A DNA stretch of 13,561 bases from 40CM-4-65-16 sp966423695 (GTDB lineage Bacteria; Chloroflexota; Dormibacteria; Dormibacterales; Dormibacteraceae), in assembly GCA_966423695.1 (NCBI GenBank), contig CBJLKR010000037.1, forward strand, positions 1-13,561, written 5' to 3'. This document shows positions 1 through 7,364 of this stretch, one piece after another. The notes beneath the pieces were generated by a model, which saw nothing but the letters and a program-made list of their open reading frames with translations, did no database searches and was not told the origin of the DNA. Positions within the stretch are counted from its first letter, which is position 1, and the number at the start of each line of letters is the position of its first letter. The position numbers and the translations under genes were made by a program.

Positions 1-599
1 CCCTCGGCCGCCACGGCGGCCTCGGCGGCGGGGATCTCCTCCTCGACCTTCATCTCGCGCTTGGGCACGATCTTGATCACGAGCTCGTCCGGCTCGTCGA
101 CCACCGTGACGCCATGCGGCACCTTGAGGTCCGAGACGCGGAGCTCGGCGCCGATCTCCTCTAGGGGGGTGATGTCGATCTCGAACGCCTCCGGAATCTC
201 GGTCGGAAGGCACTCGACGCGAACGGAGTGCATCGGCTGCAGCACGTCGGCCTGGTTCTGCTTGACCGCCGCCGACTCGCCGGAGACGTGGATCGGGATC
301 TCGACCTCGATCTTCTCCTGCAGGTTGACCTGGTAGAAGTCGACGTGGATCGGGCCCTGCCGGCGCGGGTGGGTCTGGATCTCGCGCACGAGCACCTTCT
401 CCGTCCGGCCGTCGAAGACCAGGTCGACGAGGTGCGATCGGCCCGCCTTGACGAAGACCTTCTGGAACTCGATCCGGTCGACCGTGACCGCCGTCGGCTC
501 GGTGTCGTGGCCGTAGACGATCCCGGGCACCTTGCCCTCGCGGATCATGCGCCGCGAGCGCTTGCCGAGCGGTTGGCGTGCGGAGGCATTGAGTTGCAT
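1..599 (-). CDS. rplY: 50S ribosomal protein L25 / general stress protein Ctc (3' end cut by window)
   Basis: This is the ribosomal protein that binds 5S rRNA, in the longer CTC form with a C-terminal beta domain. The reverse-strand translation starts MQLNASARQPLGKRSRR and continues with REGKVPGIVYG, the L25 hallmark where a basic N-terminal strand is followed by G-x-(I/V)-P-(G/A)-(I/V)-(V/I)-YG. Further on are FVKAGRSHLVDL, REIQTHPRR and GPIHVDFYQV, all typical of the family. The CTC domain follows (about residues 95-185), and the last visible codons form an Ala/Glu-rich tail, so nearly the whole protein of about 200 residues is present; the stop lies beyond base 1. The ATG at 599 is preceded by AGAGAAG (611-605) with a 5-nt spacer, which fixes the start. 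In many bacteria the peptidyl-tRNA hydrolase gene pth follows; it would be off the left edge. The family assignment is secure. Confidence 0.95.
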   Translation of the reverse strand, partial: MQLNASARQPLGKRSRRMIREGKVPGIVYGHDTEPTAVTVDRIEFQKVFVKAGRSHLVDLVFDGRTEKVLVREIQTHPRRQGPIHVDFYQVNLQEKIEVEIPIHVSGESAAVKQNQADVLQPMHSVRVECLPTEIPEAFEIDITPLEEIGAELRVSDLKVPHGVTVVDEPDELVIKIVPKREMKVEEEIPAAEAAVAAE

Positions 600-643
600 A
601 GACGCTTCTCTGGTGGGAGAGGCCCGCATATGATACGCGAAGC
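600..643. promoter_or_regulatory. Divergent promoter region between L25 and RDD genes
   Basis: The 44-base gap between the two divergent starts contains CATATGATA. Read on the plus strand, TATGAT (629-634) is a five-of-six match to a sigma-70 -10 box. It would start transcription near 640-642, almost at the RDD ATG (644). Read on the minus strand, TATCAT (635-630) is an equally good -10 box, giving a leader of about 24 nt before L25 that includes its AGAGAAG Shine-Dalgarno. No convincing -35 hexamer is visible for either direction. The motifs are seen directly; promoter activity is inferred. Confidence 0.4.
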
Positions 644-1141
644 ATGCAAAACCCTCCTCCGCCCCCGCCCCCGCCGCCCGGCCAGCCCCCGATGATGCCG
701 CCCGGTGCCTACGCGCCGCAGGCCTTCCCGGCCGGCGGTAACTACGCCGGCTTCTGGATCCGGGTCGTCGCCTACCTCATCGACACCGTCATCCTTGTCG
801 TCATCGGCGGCGCCATCGACGTCGCCTTCCACGCGAACCCCAACGATCCGAACGCCAGCGGGAACGGCATCGCCGGGATCATCAACTTCATCCTCGGCAT
901 CGCCTACTTCGTGGGCCTCTGGACGGTCTGGAGCGCGACGGTTGGCCAGCGGGTGTTCAAGCTCCGTGTCGTCGACGCGAACACGATGCAGCCGATCACC
1001 CCCGGCAAGGCGGCGCTGCGCTACATCGGACTGGTCATCGCCTTTTTCGTGTGCTTCGTCGGGGTCATCTGGGTGGCCTTCGACGCTCGCAAGCAGGGCT
1101 GGGCCGACAAGATCGCGAGCACGCTCGTCGTCCACGCCTGA
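644..1141 (+). CDS. RDD family membrane protein with poly-proline N-terminus
   Basis: A 165-residue membrane protein of the RDD family, whose role is mostly unknown (some members are linked to ion or solute transport). Residues 4-12 are nine consecutive prolines, followed by more Pro/Ala/Gly-rich linker to about residue 32, probably cytoplasmic. The RDD domain starts at GFWIRVVAYLIDTVIL, with Arg40 and Asp47 as the first R and D. Hydrophobic spans lie at roughly 41-60, 76-97 and 127-146. The domain ends with ARKQGWADKIASTLVV, in which Asp154 supplies the second conserved Asp. No Shine-Dalgarno precedes the ATG, and the candidate -10 box at 629-634 predicts an almost leaderless transcript. It stands alone on the plus strand, convergent with the mutase small-subunit gene. 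The proline run should make translation dependent on elongation factor P. Family secure, function open. Confidence 0.88.
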   Translation: MQNPPPPPPPPPGQPPMMPPGAYAPQAFPAGGNYAGFWIRVVAYLIDTVILVVIGGAIDVAFHANPNDPNASGNGIAGIINFILGIAYFVGLWTVWSATVGQRVFKLRVVDANTMQPITPGKAALRYIGLVIAFFVCFVGVIWVAFDARKQGWADKIASTLVVHA

Positions 1142-1198
1142 GCCGGGTCCAGGCCGCCGCCCGGCGGACATGATGGCGGGCACGATCCTGGTTCGCGC

Positions 1199-1612
1199 CT
1201 AAGCTTTCTCGGGGAACCTCTGCTTCAGCCAGTCGACGATGCTCGTCAGCGGCGTCCCGGGCGTGAAGATCTCCGCGACGCCCTTCTTCTTCAACGCGAC
1301 GATATCGTCGTCGGGGATGATGCCGCCGCCGAACACCACGATGTCGGCAGCGTCGCGCCGCTTCAGCTCCTCGACCACCGCCGGGAACAGCGTCATGTGC
1401 GCGCCCGAGTGGATCGACAGGCCGATGACCTGCGCGTCCTCCTGCAGCGCGGCGTCGACGACCATCTCAGGTGTCTGCCGCAGGCCCGTGTAGATCACCT
1501 CGTAGCCGGCGTCGCGGAGCGCCCGGGCGACGACCTTGACGCCGCGGTCGTGGCCGTCGAGCCCGACCTTGGCGACGACGATGCGGACCGGCTTGGTCGC
1601 CACCTTCGCCAC
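1199..1612 (-). CDS. Acyl-CoA mutase small subunit, cobalamin-binding (methylmalonyl/isobutyryl-CoA mutase C-terminal domain)
   Basis: A stand-alone 137-residue B12-binding domain that completes the coenzyme-B12-dependent mutase encoded just upstream. The motif GLDGHDRG (residues 17-24) is the D-x-H-x-x-G signature; His21 replaces dimethylbenzimidazole as lower axial cobalt ligand. LSIHSGAHMTL (about 65-75) and the glycine turn VFGGGIIPDDD (about 93-103) are the other conserved nucleotide-loop elements. The length matches separate small subunits such as IcmB, whereas classical methylmalonyl-CoA mutases carry this domain fused to the large chain. The start is a GTG at 1612, four bases after the mutase stop, so the two are almost certainly co-translated; a second GTG three codons in (1603) is possible. 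It is the last gene of the minus-strand cluster and faces the RDD gene across a 57-base gap. Confidence 0.93.
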   Translation of the reverse strand: MAKVATKPVRIVVAKVGLDGHDRGVKVVARALRDAGYEVIYTGLRQTPEMVVDAALQEDAQVIGLSIHSGAHMTLFPAVVEELKRRDAADIVVFGGGIIPDDDIVALKKKGVAEIFTPGTPLTSIVDWLKQRFPEKA

Positions 1613-1616
1613 CGGC

Positions 1617-3260
1617 CTACACCACCGCCGTTTCCGTGTAGGTGCCGAACACCTCGATCATGGCCTGCATGATCTCGCCTTCGGTCGCGTACGCGCGCAC
1701 CGCGTCGAGGATGTAGGGCATCAGGTTGTCGCTTCCGGCGGCGGCCTTGCGCAGCCGCGTCAGCGCGTTGGTCGCCCTGGCGCCGTCGCGCTTGCGCCTC
1801 ACCTCCCTGACGCGCTCGGCCTGCTCGCCCTCGAGCTTGGGGTCGATGCGCAGGATCTCGATCGGCTCCTCCTCGTCGACCTTGAACTCGTTGACGCCGA
1901 CCATGATCCGGCGCTTCTGCTCGAGCTCTTGCTGGTAGCGGAAGGCCGCGTCGGCGATCTCCTTCTGGAAGAAGCCGACCTCGATGGCCGGGATCACGCC
2001 GCCGATCTCCTCGATGCGCTTGAAGTAAGCCTCCGCCTGCCGCTCCATCTCGTCCGTCAGCGCCTCGACGAAGTAGCTGCCGCCGAGCGGGTCGATGGTG
2101 TTCCCGGCGCCCGTCTCATAGGCGAGCAGCTGCTGCGTGCGCAGCGCGATGCGCGCGGCCCTGTCGGTCGGGAGGCCGAGCACCTCGTCCATCGCGTTCG
2201 TGTGCAGCGACTGGGTGCCGCCGAGGACGGCGGCCAGCGCCTCAACGGCCGTGCGGGCGATGTTGAGCTCCGGCTGCTGCGCCGTCAGCGACACCCCCGC
2301 CGTCTGGGTGTGGAAGCGGAGCTTCCAGGACCGCTCCTGCTGCGCGCCGTAGCGCTCGCGCATCCAGCGCGCCCAGATCCGGCGGGCGGCGCGAAACTTC
2401 GCGATCTCCTCGAAGAAGTCGATGTGGGCGTCGAAGAAGAAGGAAAGCCGCGAGGCGAAGTCGTCGATGTGCATGCCGCGCTCGAGGCAGGCGTCGACGT
2501 ACGCCATTCCGTCGGCGAGGGTGAAAGCGAGCTCCTGCGCCGCGGTCGAGCCGGCCTCGCGGATGTGGTAGCCCGAGATGGAGATCGTGTTCCAGCGTGG
2601 CACCTCTTGCGCGCAGTACTCGATCGAGTCGACGACCAGCCGCATCGACGGCGCGGGCGGGAAGATGAACTCCTTCTGGGCGATGAACTCCTTGAGGATA
2701 TCGTTCTGCAGGGTTCCGCCAAGCTCCGCCGCCGGAACGCCCTGCTTCTCGGCGACGGCGATGTACATGCACAGCAGGATCGCGGCCGGCGAGTTGATGG
2801 TCATCGAGGTCGTGATCTCGCCGAGCGGGATCCCGTCGAACAGCGTCTCCATATCGGCGAGCGAGTCGATGGCCACTCCGCAGTGTCCGACCTCGCCGCG
2901 GCTCGTGGGCGCGTCCGAGTCCTGGCCCATGAGCGTCGGCATATCGAACGCGACCGACAGGCCCGTCTGGCCGTTGGCCAGCAGGTACTTGTAGCGCCGG
3001 TTCGTCTCCTCGGCGGTGGCGAAGCCGGAGAACTGACGCATGGTCCACAGCCGGCCGCGGTAGCCCGTCGGATGGATGCCGCGCGTATACGGGAACTGGC
3101 CGGGAAACTCGGGGTTGCGGCGCGGAAGGTCTTCCGTCGTGGAGAGCGGCTTCAGCGGGATGCCGGAGATCGTCGAGGTGTCGATCCCGTCGTCGCGAAG
3201 GGAGCTGGAGCCGAAGTCCTCATCCCACGCCTGTTTTGGGTCGCGCGCTCTAACCTTCAA
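1617..3260 (-). CDS. Acyl-CoA mutase large subunit (methylmalonyl-CoA mutase family, isobutyryl-CoA-mutase-like pocket)
   Basis: Catalytic TIM-barrel subunit (547 residues) of a coenzyme-B12 mutase that rearranges acyl-CoA carbon skeletons by a radical mechanism. Family landmarks, numbered from the TTG start, are RGIHPTGYRGRLWT (61-74), GLSVAFDMPT, GEVGHCGVAIDS, GGTLQNDILKEF, ISISGYHIREAG with the catalytic His232, and RFHTQTAG with Gln319. By alignment from memory to Propionibacterium MutB, the substrate-selecting Tyr89 and Arg207 are here Phe77 (codon 3032-3030) and Gln195 (2678-2676). This is the pair known from isobutyryl-CoA mutase; position 75 of MutB is His63 here. I infer an isobutyryl/butyryl-CoA-type substrate rather than methylmalonyl-CoA. 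The frame is open further upstream (ATG at 3392), but that would overlap MeaB by over 100 bases and the extra sequence is unlike the family. TTG at 3260, 16 bases after the MeaB stop, is preferred; CTG at 3269 is an alternative. Confidence 0.92.
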   Translation of the reverse strand: MKVRARDPKQAWDEDFGSSSLRDDGIDTSTISGIPLKPLSTTEDLPRRNPEFPGQFPYTRGIHPTGYRGRLWTMRQFSGFATAEETNRRYKYLLANGQTGLSVAFDMPTLMGQDSDAPTSRGEVGHCGVAIDSLADMETLFDGIPLGEITTSMTINSPAAILLCMYIAVAEKQGVPAAELGGTLQNDILKEFIAQKEFIFPPAPSMRLVVDSIEYCAQEVPRWNTISISGYHIREAGSTAAQELAFTLADGMAYVDACLERGMHIDDFASRLSFFFDAHIDFFEEIAKFRAARRIWARWMRERYGAQQERSWKLRFHTQTAGVSLTAQQPELNIARTAVEALAAVLGGTQSLHTNAMDEVLGLPTDRAARIALRTQQLLAYETGAGNTIDPLGGSYFVEALTDEMERQAEAYFKRIEEIGGVIPAIEVGFFQKEIADAAFRYQQELEQKRRIMVGVNEFKVDEEEPIEILRIDPKLEGEQAERVREVRRKRDGARATNALTRLRKAAAGSDNLMPYILDAVRAYATEGEIMQAMIEVFGTYTETAVV

Positions 3261-3276
3261 TTCACTCAGGCTCGAC

Positions 3277-4219
<943 letters not shown>

Positions 4220-4230
<11 letters not shown>

Positions 4231-5671
4231 AGAGGCGGAGGGCGAAGTCGTCCCCGAGCACCACGACGATGCCGTACGTTTGCTGCCCCCCCCCCGGCGC
4301 GGGGTTCGACGGCGTCGCGGGAACGACGGTGCCGCCGAAGAAGCTCTGCAGCCACTTCGTCGTGTTCGGGAACTTGCCGCCCGAGTAGTCGAGGATCAAC
4401 GTCTGCGACGCGGCCGGGTGCGCGACGGGGTCGTTGAGCTGCAGACCGGTGGGGTCGAGCATCGTCGTCACGCGATCGCCCAGGTCGGTGAAGTTGTGGC
4501 TGCCGTTCGCGAACTGGATCGGCGCCTTCTCGCCGAGCGTCTGCCGGTCGATGAAGATCGAGGCGACGTACTTGTGGATCATGTTGTACGACTGGTCGTC
4601 GGCGCAGAGCTGCGAGACCTCGGGGCCCATGCCGCAGTTGTAGGAGTCGAGCAGGTTGCCGTCGCCGAGCCCGGACGGCGCCGTCAGCGCGATCCGGATG
4701 ATCGAGCTGTTCGGCAGGTTCTTGCCCCAGTCGTAGATCGCCTTCATGTCCGACAGGCTCATGTCGGTGTTGATGTTCTTCTGCAGCGCACTCAGCAGCG
4801 CGGGCGCCTTGGCGAATCCGTTCACGGTGGTCGCCTTCGCTTTGACCGCCTCCATGATGTCCTGCTGTCTCTTGGCGCGGCCGAAGTCGGACGATTGCTG
4901 CGGTTGGATGGCATGCCGCGAGCGCGCGATCTCGAGCGCCTGCTCACCGTCCAGGTGCTGACACCCGGCCTTGAAGTGGATCGGCTTGTAGCCATGCCCG
5001 TAGTCCGGATAGGAGTAGTCGTCGAGGTTCGTGCTCAGGCAGACGTCCACACCGCCCAACGCGTTGACCATGTCGCGGAAGGCGACGAAGTCGATCGCGA
5101 TGTAGCGGTCGAACGTGAGGCCTGTCACCTTGCCGACCTCGTGCTCGGCGGCGTGCCCGCCGCCGTTCGGACCCGTGTACTGACTGGCGACGCAGCAGAT
5201 GATGTCCGTGTACGGGACCTCGTACGCGGCGTTGATCTTGTTCGTCCAGATGCTGTTGGCGTTCGTCTGCAGGTTCATGTGGACGACGAGGTCGCGAGGG
5301 ATCGACAGCATCATCACGCGGTTCGTGACCGGGTCGATGCTGATGGCCATGATCGAGTCGGTCAGGTAGGGCGCGTCGTTTTCGTACCCGCCGCGGCCGA
5401 GCAGCAGGACATTGACTCGCTCGCCGTGCTTGAGCTTGTACGCAATGGTCCCGGGCGCTGGGTCGACCACCTGCACCACCTCACCCACGGGATTCAGGTG
5501 GTGGCCCGTCGTCGTATTGATGAAATCGTCGAGCCGCTTGTAGGTCAGGGTTGCGGCGACGACCACGAGGACGAGCACCGCCGCGATGACGGCCGCGGGG
5601 ACCGACCTGGTCAGGCGGTAGGAGACGCGGTAGCGGGAACGCCTGGCCTTCTTCGGCCTGGCCCGAGACAT
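4220..5671 (-). CDS. LytR-CpsA-Psr (LCP) family cell-wall glycopolymer ligase with LytR_C domain
   Basis: A 483-residue membrane-anchored extracellular enzyme that, by family knowledge, transfers polyprenyl-phosphate-linked glycopolymers onto peptidoglycan. A basic cytoplasmic start (ARPKKARRSRYR) is followed by one membrane helix at about residues 24-45. The LCP domain begins near 85: VNVLLLGRGG, LTDSIMAISID (Asp105), SIPRDL (Arg126), NKINAAYE, LDGEQALEIARSRH (Arg250, Arg252) and DFGRAKRQQ (Arg265, Arg268). These are the charged residues that hold the pyrophosphate and Mg. From about 384 a LytR_C domain follows, ending in a Pro/Gly linker and a last strand VVVLGDDFA. Several Cys (159/160, 211, 237, 346, 356) could form extracellular disulfides. 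ATG at 5671 is chosen; GTG two codons earlier (5677) is possible. The stop overlaps the MeaB start by 11 bases, an unexpected partnership. Confidence 0.92.
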
Positions 5672-5701
5672 GAGCACCGGGATTCTAACAACGGGGTACC
5701 C

Positions 5702-5725
5702 GGGCCGGCGGTTACGCGCCGGCCC
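5702..5725. terminator. GC-rich hairpin, possible terminator after the DUF4190 gene
   Basis: A perfect nine-base-pair stem, GGGCCGGCG (5702-5710) against CGCCGGCCC (5717-5725), with the loop GTTACG. It lies in the 64-base gap between the end of the minus-strand DUF4190 gene (5736) and the start of the LCP gene (5671). On the minus strand it is followed by CGGGTACCCCGTTGTT, with no real T-run, so intrinsic termination may be weak or factor-assisted. If it works, it splits the minus-strand cluster into an upstream dehydrogenase/membrane unit and a downstream LCP-MeaB-mutase unit. The hairpin is seen directly; its function is inferred. Confidence 0.5.
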
Positions 5726-5735
5726 TTATGGACGC

Positions 5736-6257
5736 CTAGGGAGTCGCGGTCGCGGTCGAGTTGCTCAACGAGCCGGCGTAGATGTAGAAGAAGAACGCGC
5801 CGACGCCCGCGAGGAAGCCGACGATGCCGAGCACGAGGCCGATGATGGCGATCGTTCCGCCCCCGAGCGCGCCGCCGCTGGTCGCGATGCGCTGGCGCGA
5901 GATGAACCCCATGATCGCCGCCGTCGGTCCGAGGATGATCCCCAGGCACGCGACGGAGCAGACGATCGAGATGATGCCGATGATCAGCGACGCGATGGCG
6001 AGGCCGTCCGTGCGCTGCGCCGCGTACCCGGCGCCGGCGTAACCGCCACCGGGTGGCGGCGGGACGTACCCGTAGCCTCCGCCAGGCGGAGGCGGGACGA
6101 AGCCGCCGCCCCCGCCGCCGGGTGGAGGAGGTGGCGGCGTCATGCCGCCGCCTGGTGGAGGCGGCGGTGGCGGGGGCGGCCCGAAACCGCCGGACGGTGG
6201 AGGTGGGGGCGGAGGCGGTGGCTGGCTACCCGGCGGGGGCGGCGGGTTGTCCGACAT
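5736..6257 (-). CDS. Pro/Gly-rich DUF4190 membrane protein
   Basis: A 173-residue protein in two parts. The N-terminal half (residues 1-80) is low-complexity Pro/Gly/Tyr with runs of five, nine, nine and six prolines and two copies of a GGGYGYVPPPP-like unit. The C-terminal half is a DUF4190 domain: TDGLAIASLIIGIIS opens helix one (about 84-118, with Cys100 and Cys104), GFISRQRI forms the short polar loop, and helix two spans about 132-160. A short Ser/Thr tail follows. The start is the ATG at 6257, backed by GGAGGGA four bases upstream. The frame is open upstream to 6371, but that stretch has no RBS and reads as out-of-frame sequence of the DUF4013 gene, which this gene overlaps by 32 bases. 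Function is unknown. Such proteins are common beside membrane genes in actinobacteria, and the proline tail may be a protein-binding or scaffolding segment. Confidence 0.85.
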   Translation of the reverse strand: MSDNPPPPPGSQPPPPPPPPPSGGFGPPPPPPPPPGGGMTPPPPPPGGGGGGFVPPPPGGGYGYVPPPPGGGYAGAGYAAQRTDGLAIASLIIGIISIVCSVACLGIILGPTAAIMGFISRQRIATSGGALGGGTIAIIGLVLGIVGFLAGVGAFFFYIYAGSLSNSTATATP

Positions 6258-6913
6258 TCGATCCCTCCTCCTTGTTCGAACCGAGCTCGTAGCTGCGAAC
6301 GATCCAGGCTTCCATCGCGAGCGAGTATGGAACGGTGAGCGCGATGCCCACGATGCACGCATATGCGCCAAGGCTGCCGATGAACCCGGCGGCGATCAGC
6401 ATAAGGCCCGCGATCAGCGTGCTGGCCGGATGCGCCGCAAACCTGCGGAACACGGCCGCGACGCCGAACCCGCCGCCGATACCACCCTGATCTACCGCCA
6501 GGACTATCGCCGGGCGGACGAAGGTCATGAGCAAAGCCGATGGTCAGGATCCCGAACGCAAACAGCATCAAGACCACGCCGATGAACGCCAGGAACCCGC
6601 CGCCCGAGGAGTTGCTCTGCGCGCCGAGGATCAGCAGAGCAGGGACGAAGAACACCGCGGCGACGACGAAGAGGACGAGGTAATAGACGAGCAGCACGAC
6701 GAAGAGCTCGAGGCCGCGCCCGAGGTAATCGAAGTTCGCCGGAGGCAGCCGCTCCTCGCCGGCGCGGAGCCGGCCCATCGTGGCGAGCAACCACCCGAGG
6801 CCGTTGATGCCGCCGACGATCGGGATGAGGCCGATGAGACCGATGACGACGATCTTCTCCGCCCACCTGGGGTCGCGGAACGGCCAGACGAACGCATCGC
6901 CGACGCGCTCCAT
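6226..6913 (-). pseudogene. DUF4013 family membrane protein, split by an apparent single-base frameshift
   Basis: The reading begins at ATG 6913, seven bases after the stop of the upstream DUF4190 gene, with MERVGDAFVWPFRDPRWAEK followed by LIPIVGGINGLGWLLATMGRLRAGEE. This is the typical DUF4013 opening (…YPFRDP.W..K…, then polar GE-rich segment). It runs in one frame to about base 6533. Family-like sequence then continues in another frame: LMTFVRPAIVLAVDQGG, FRRFAAHPASTLIAGLMLI and VGIALTVPYSLAMEAWIV, to a TAG at 6226. The span is 688 bases, that is 229 codons plus one base. Removing one base near the TTT at 6534-6536 joins both parts into a 228-residue protein with about six membrane helices. 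The first frame carried on alone would give over 100 residues of Arg/Pro-rich sequence unlike any membrane protein. Either a true mutation, a sequencing/assembly error, or (least likely) programmed shifting. Function unknown. Confidence 0.8.
6262..6268 (-). promoter_or_regulatory. Strong Shine-Dalgarno for the downstream DUF4190 gene
   Basis: GGAGGGA on the minus strand, four bases before the ATG at 6257. It is the best ribosome-binding site in this part of the window, and it decides the start of the 173-residue DUF4190 protein against an upstream in-frame extension. It lies inside the 3' end of the overlapping DUF4013 gene. Confidence 0.7.
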
Positions 6914-6920
6914 CTCGAGG

Positions 6921-7364
6921 CTAGACCGGCGGCGCGCCGAAAGTCGCGAGGAGCACGAATGTGAGCCAGGCCAGGGAGGCGACGGCGCCGATCGCGGTGG
7001 CGGCGATGCCCACGCCCCATCCCGCCACCGCGGTGCTGCGTCCTCCAAGCCCGCCCTTCGATTCGTCGATCCGGCGCACGGAAGACTTGCCGAGGAAGTA
7101 GGCGATCGGGCCCAGGACCAGGCCGGGGAGGCCGAGGAAGCCCAGGATCACCCCGGCGATGCCGGCCAGGAGCGCGACCAGCGCCCTGCCGTCGCTGCGC
7201 TGCGGAGGCGGCCGCTGCGCGTAGCCGGGATAGCCGTGGTAACCCTGCGCGGGATAGGGCGGCGCGGGCGGCGGGGGCGGCGGCGGCGCGGGTGGCGGGG
7301 CTCCCCAGGCCGGGGGCGTGGGGCCCCCAGGTGGACCCTGCGGTGGCGTGGGCTCCGAGCTCAA
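6921..7364 (-). CDS. Pro-rich DUF4190-like membrane protein
   Basis: A 147-residue protein built like the one at 5736-6257. A Pro/Ala/Gly/Tyr-rich N-terminus (residues 5-55, including seven consecutive prolines near 27-33) is followed by RSDGRALVALLAGIAG, which opens a DUF4190-type domain. Hydrophobic spans are about 60-93 and 112-143, separated by the polar loop KSSVRRIDESKGG. The same frame is open far upstream, but that part is the shadow of the acyl-CoA dehydrogenase. The start is taken as TTG at 7364, which overlaps the dehydrogenase stop codon (TTGA), a standard arrangement for translational coupling; no good Shine-Dalgarno is seen. The next gene starts seven bases after its stop. Function unknown; the DUF4190 assignment rests on the two-helix pattern and is less clear than for the downstream paralogue. 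Confidence 0.75.
   Translation of the reverse strand: MSSEPTPPQGPPGGPTPPAWGAPPPAPPPPPPPAPPYPAQGYHGYPGYAQRPPPQRSDGRALVALLAGIAGVILGFLGLPGLVLGPIAYFLGKSSVRRIDESKGGLGGRSTAVAGWGVGIAATAIGAVASLAWLTFVLLATFGAPPV

Noticed and set aside
1154..1181. Small GC hairpins in the convergent gap between the RDD gene and the mutase small subunit
   Set aside because: Stems of only five base pairs (CCGCC/GGCGG; GCCCG/CGGGC) with no T-run; this is expected by chance at such GC content, though a terminator is needed somewhere here.
6258..6371. N-terminal extension of the downstream DUF4190 protein to 6371
   Set aside because: The extension is out-of-frame DUF4013 coding sequence without a ribosome-binding site, whereas ATG 6257 has GGAGGGA upstream.
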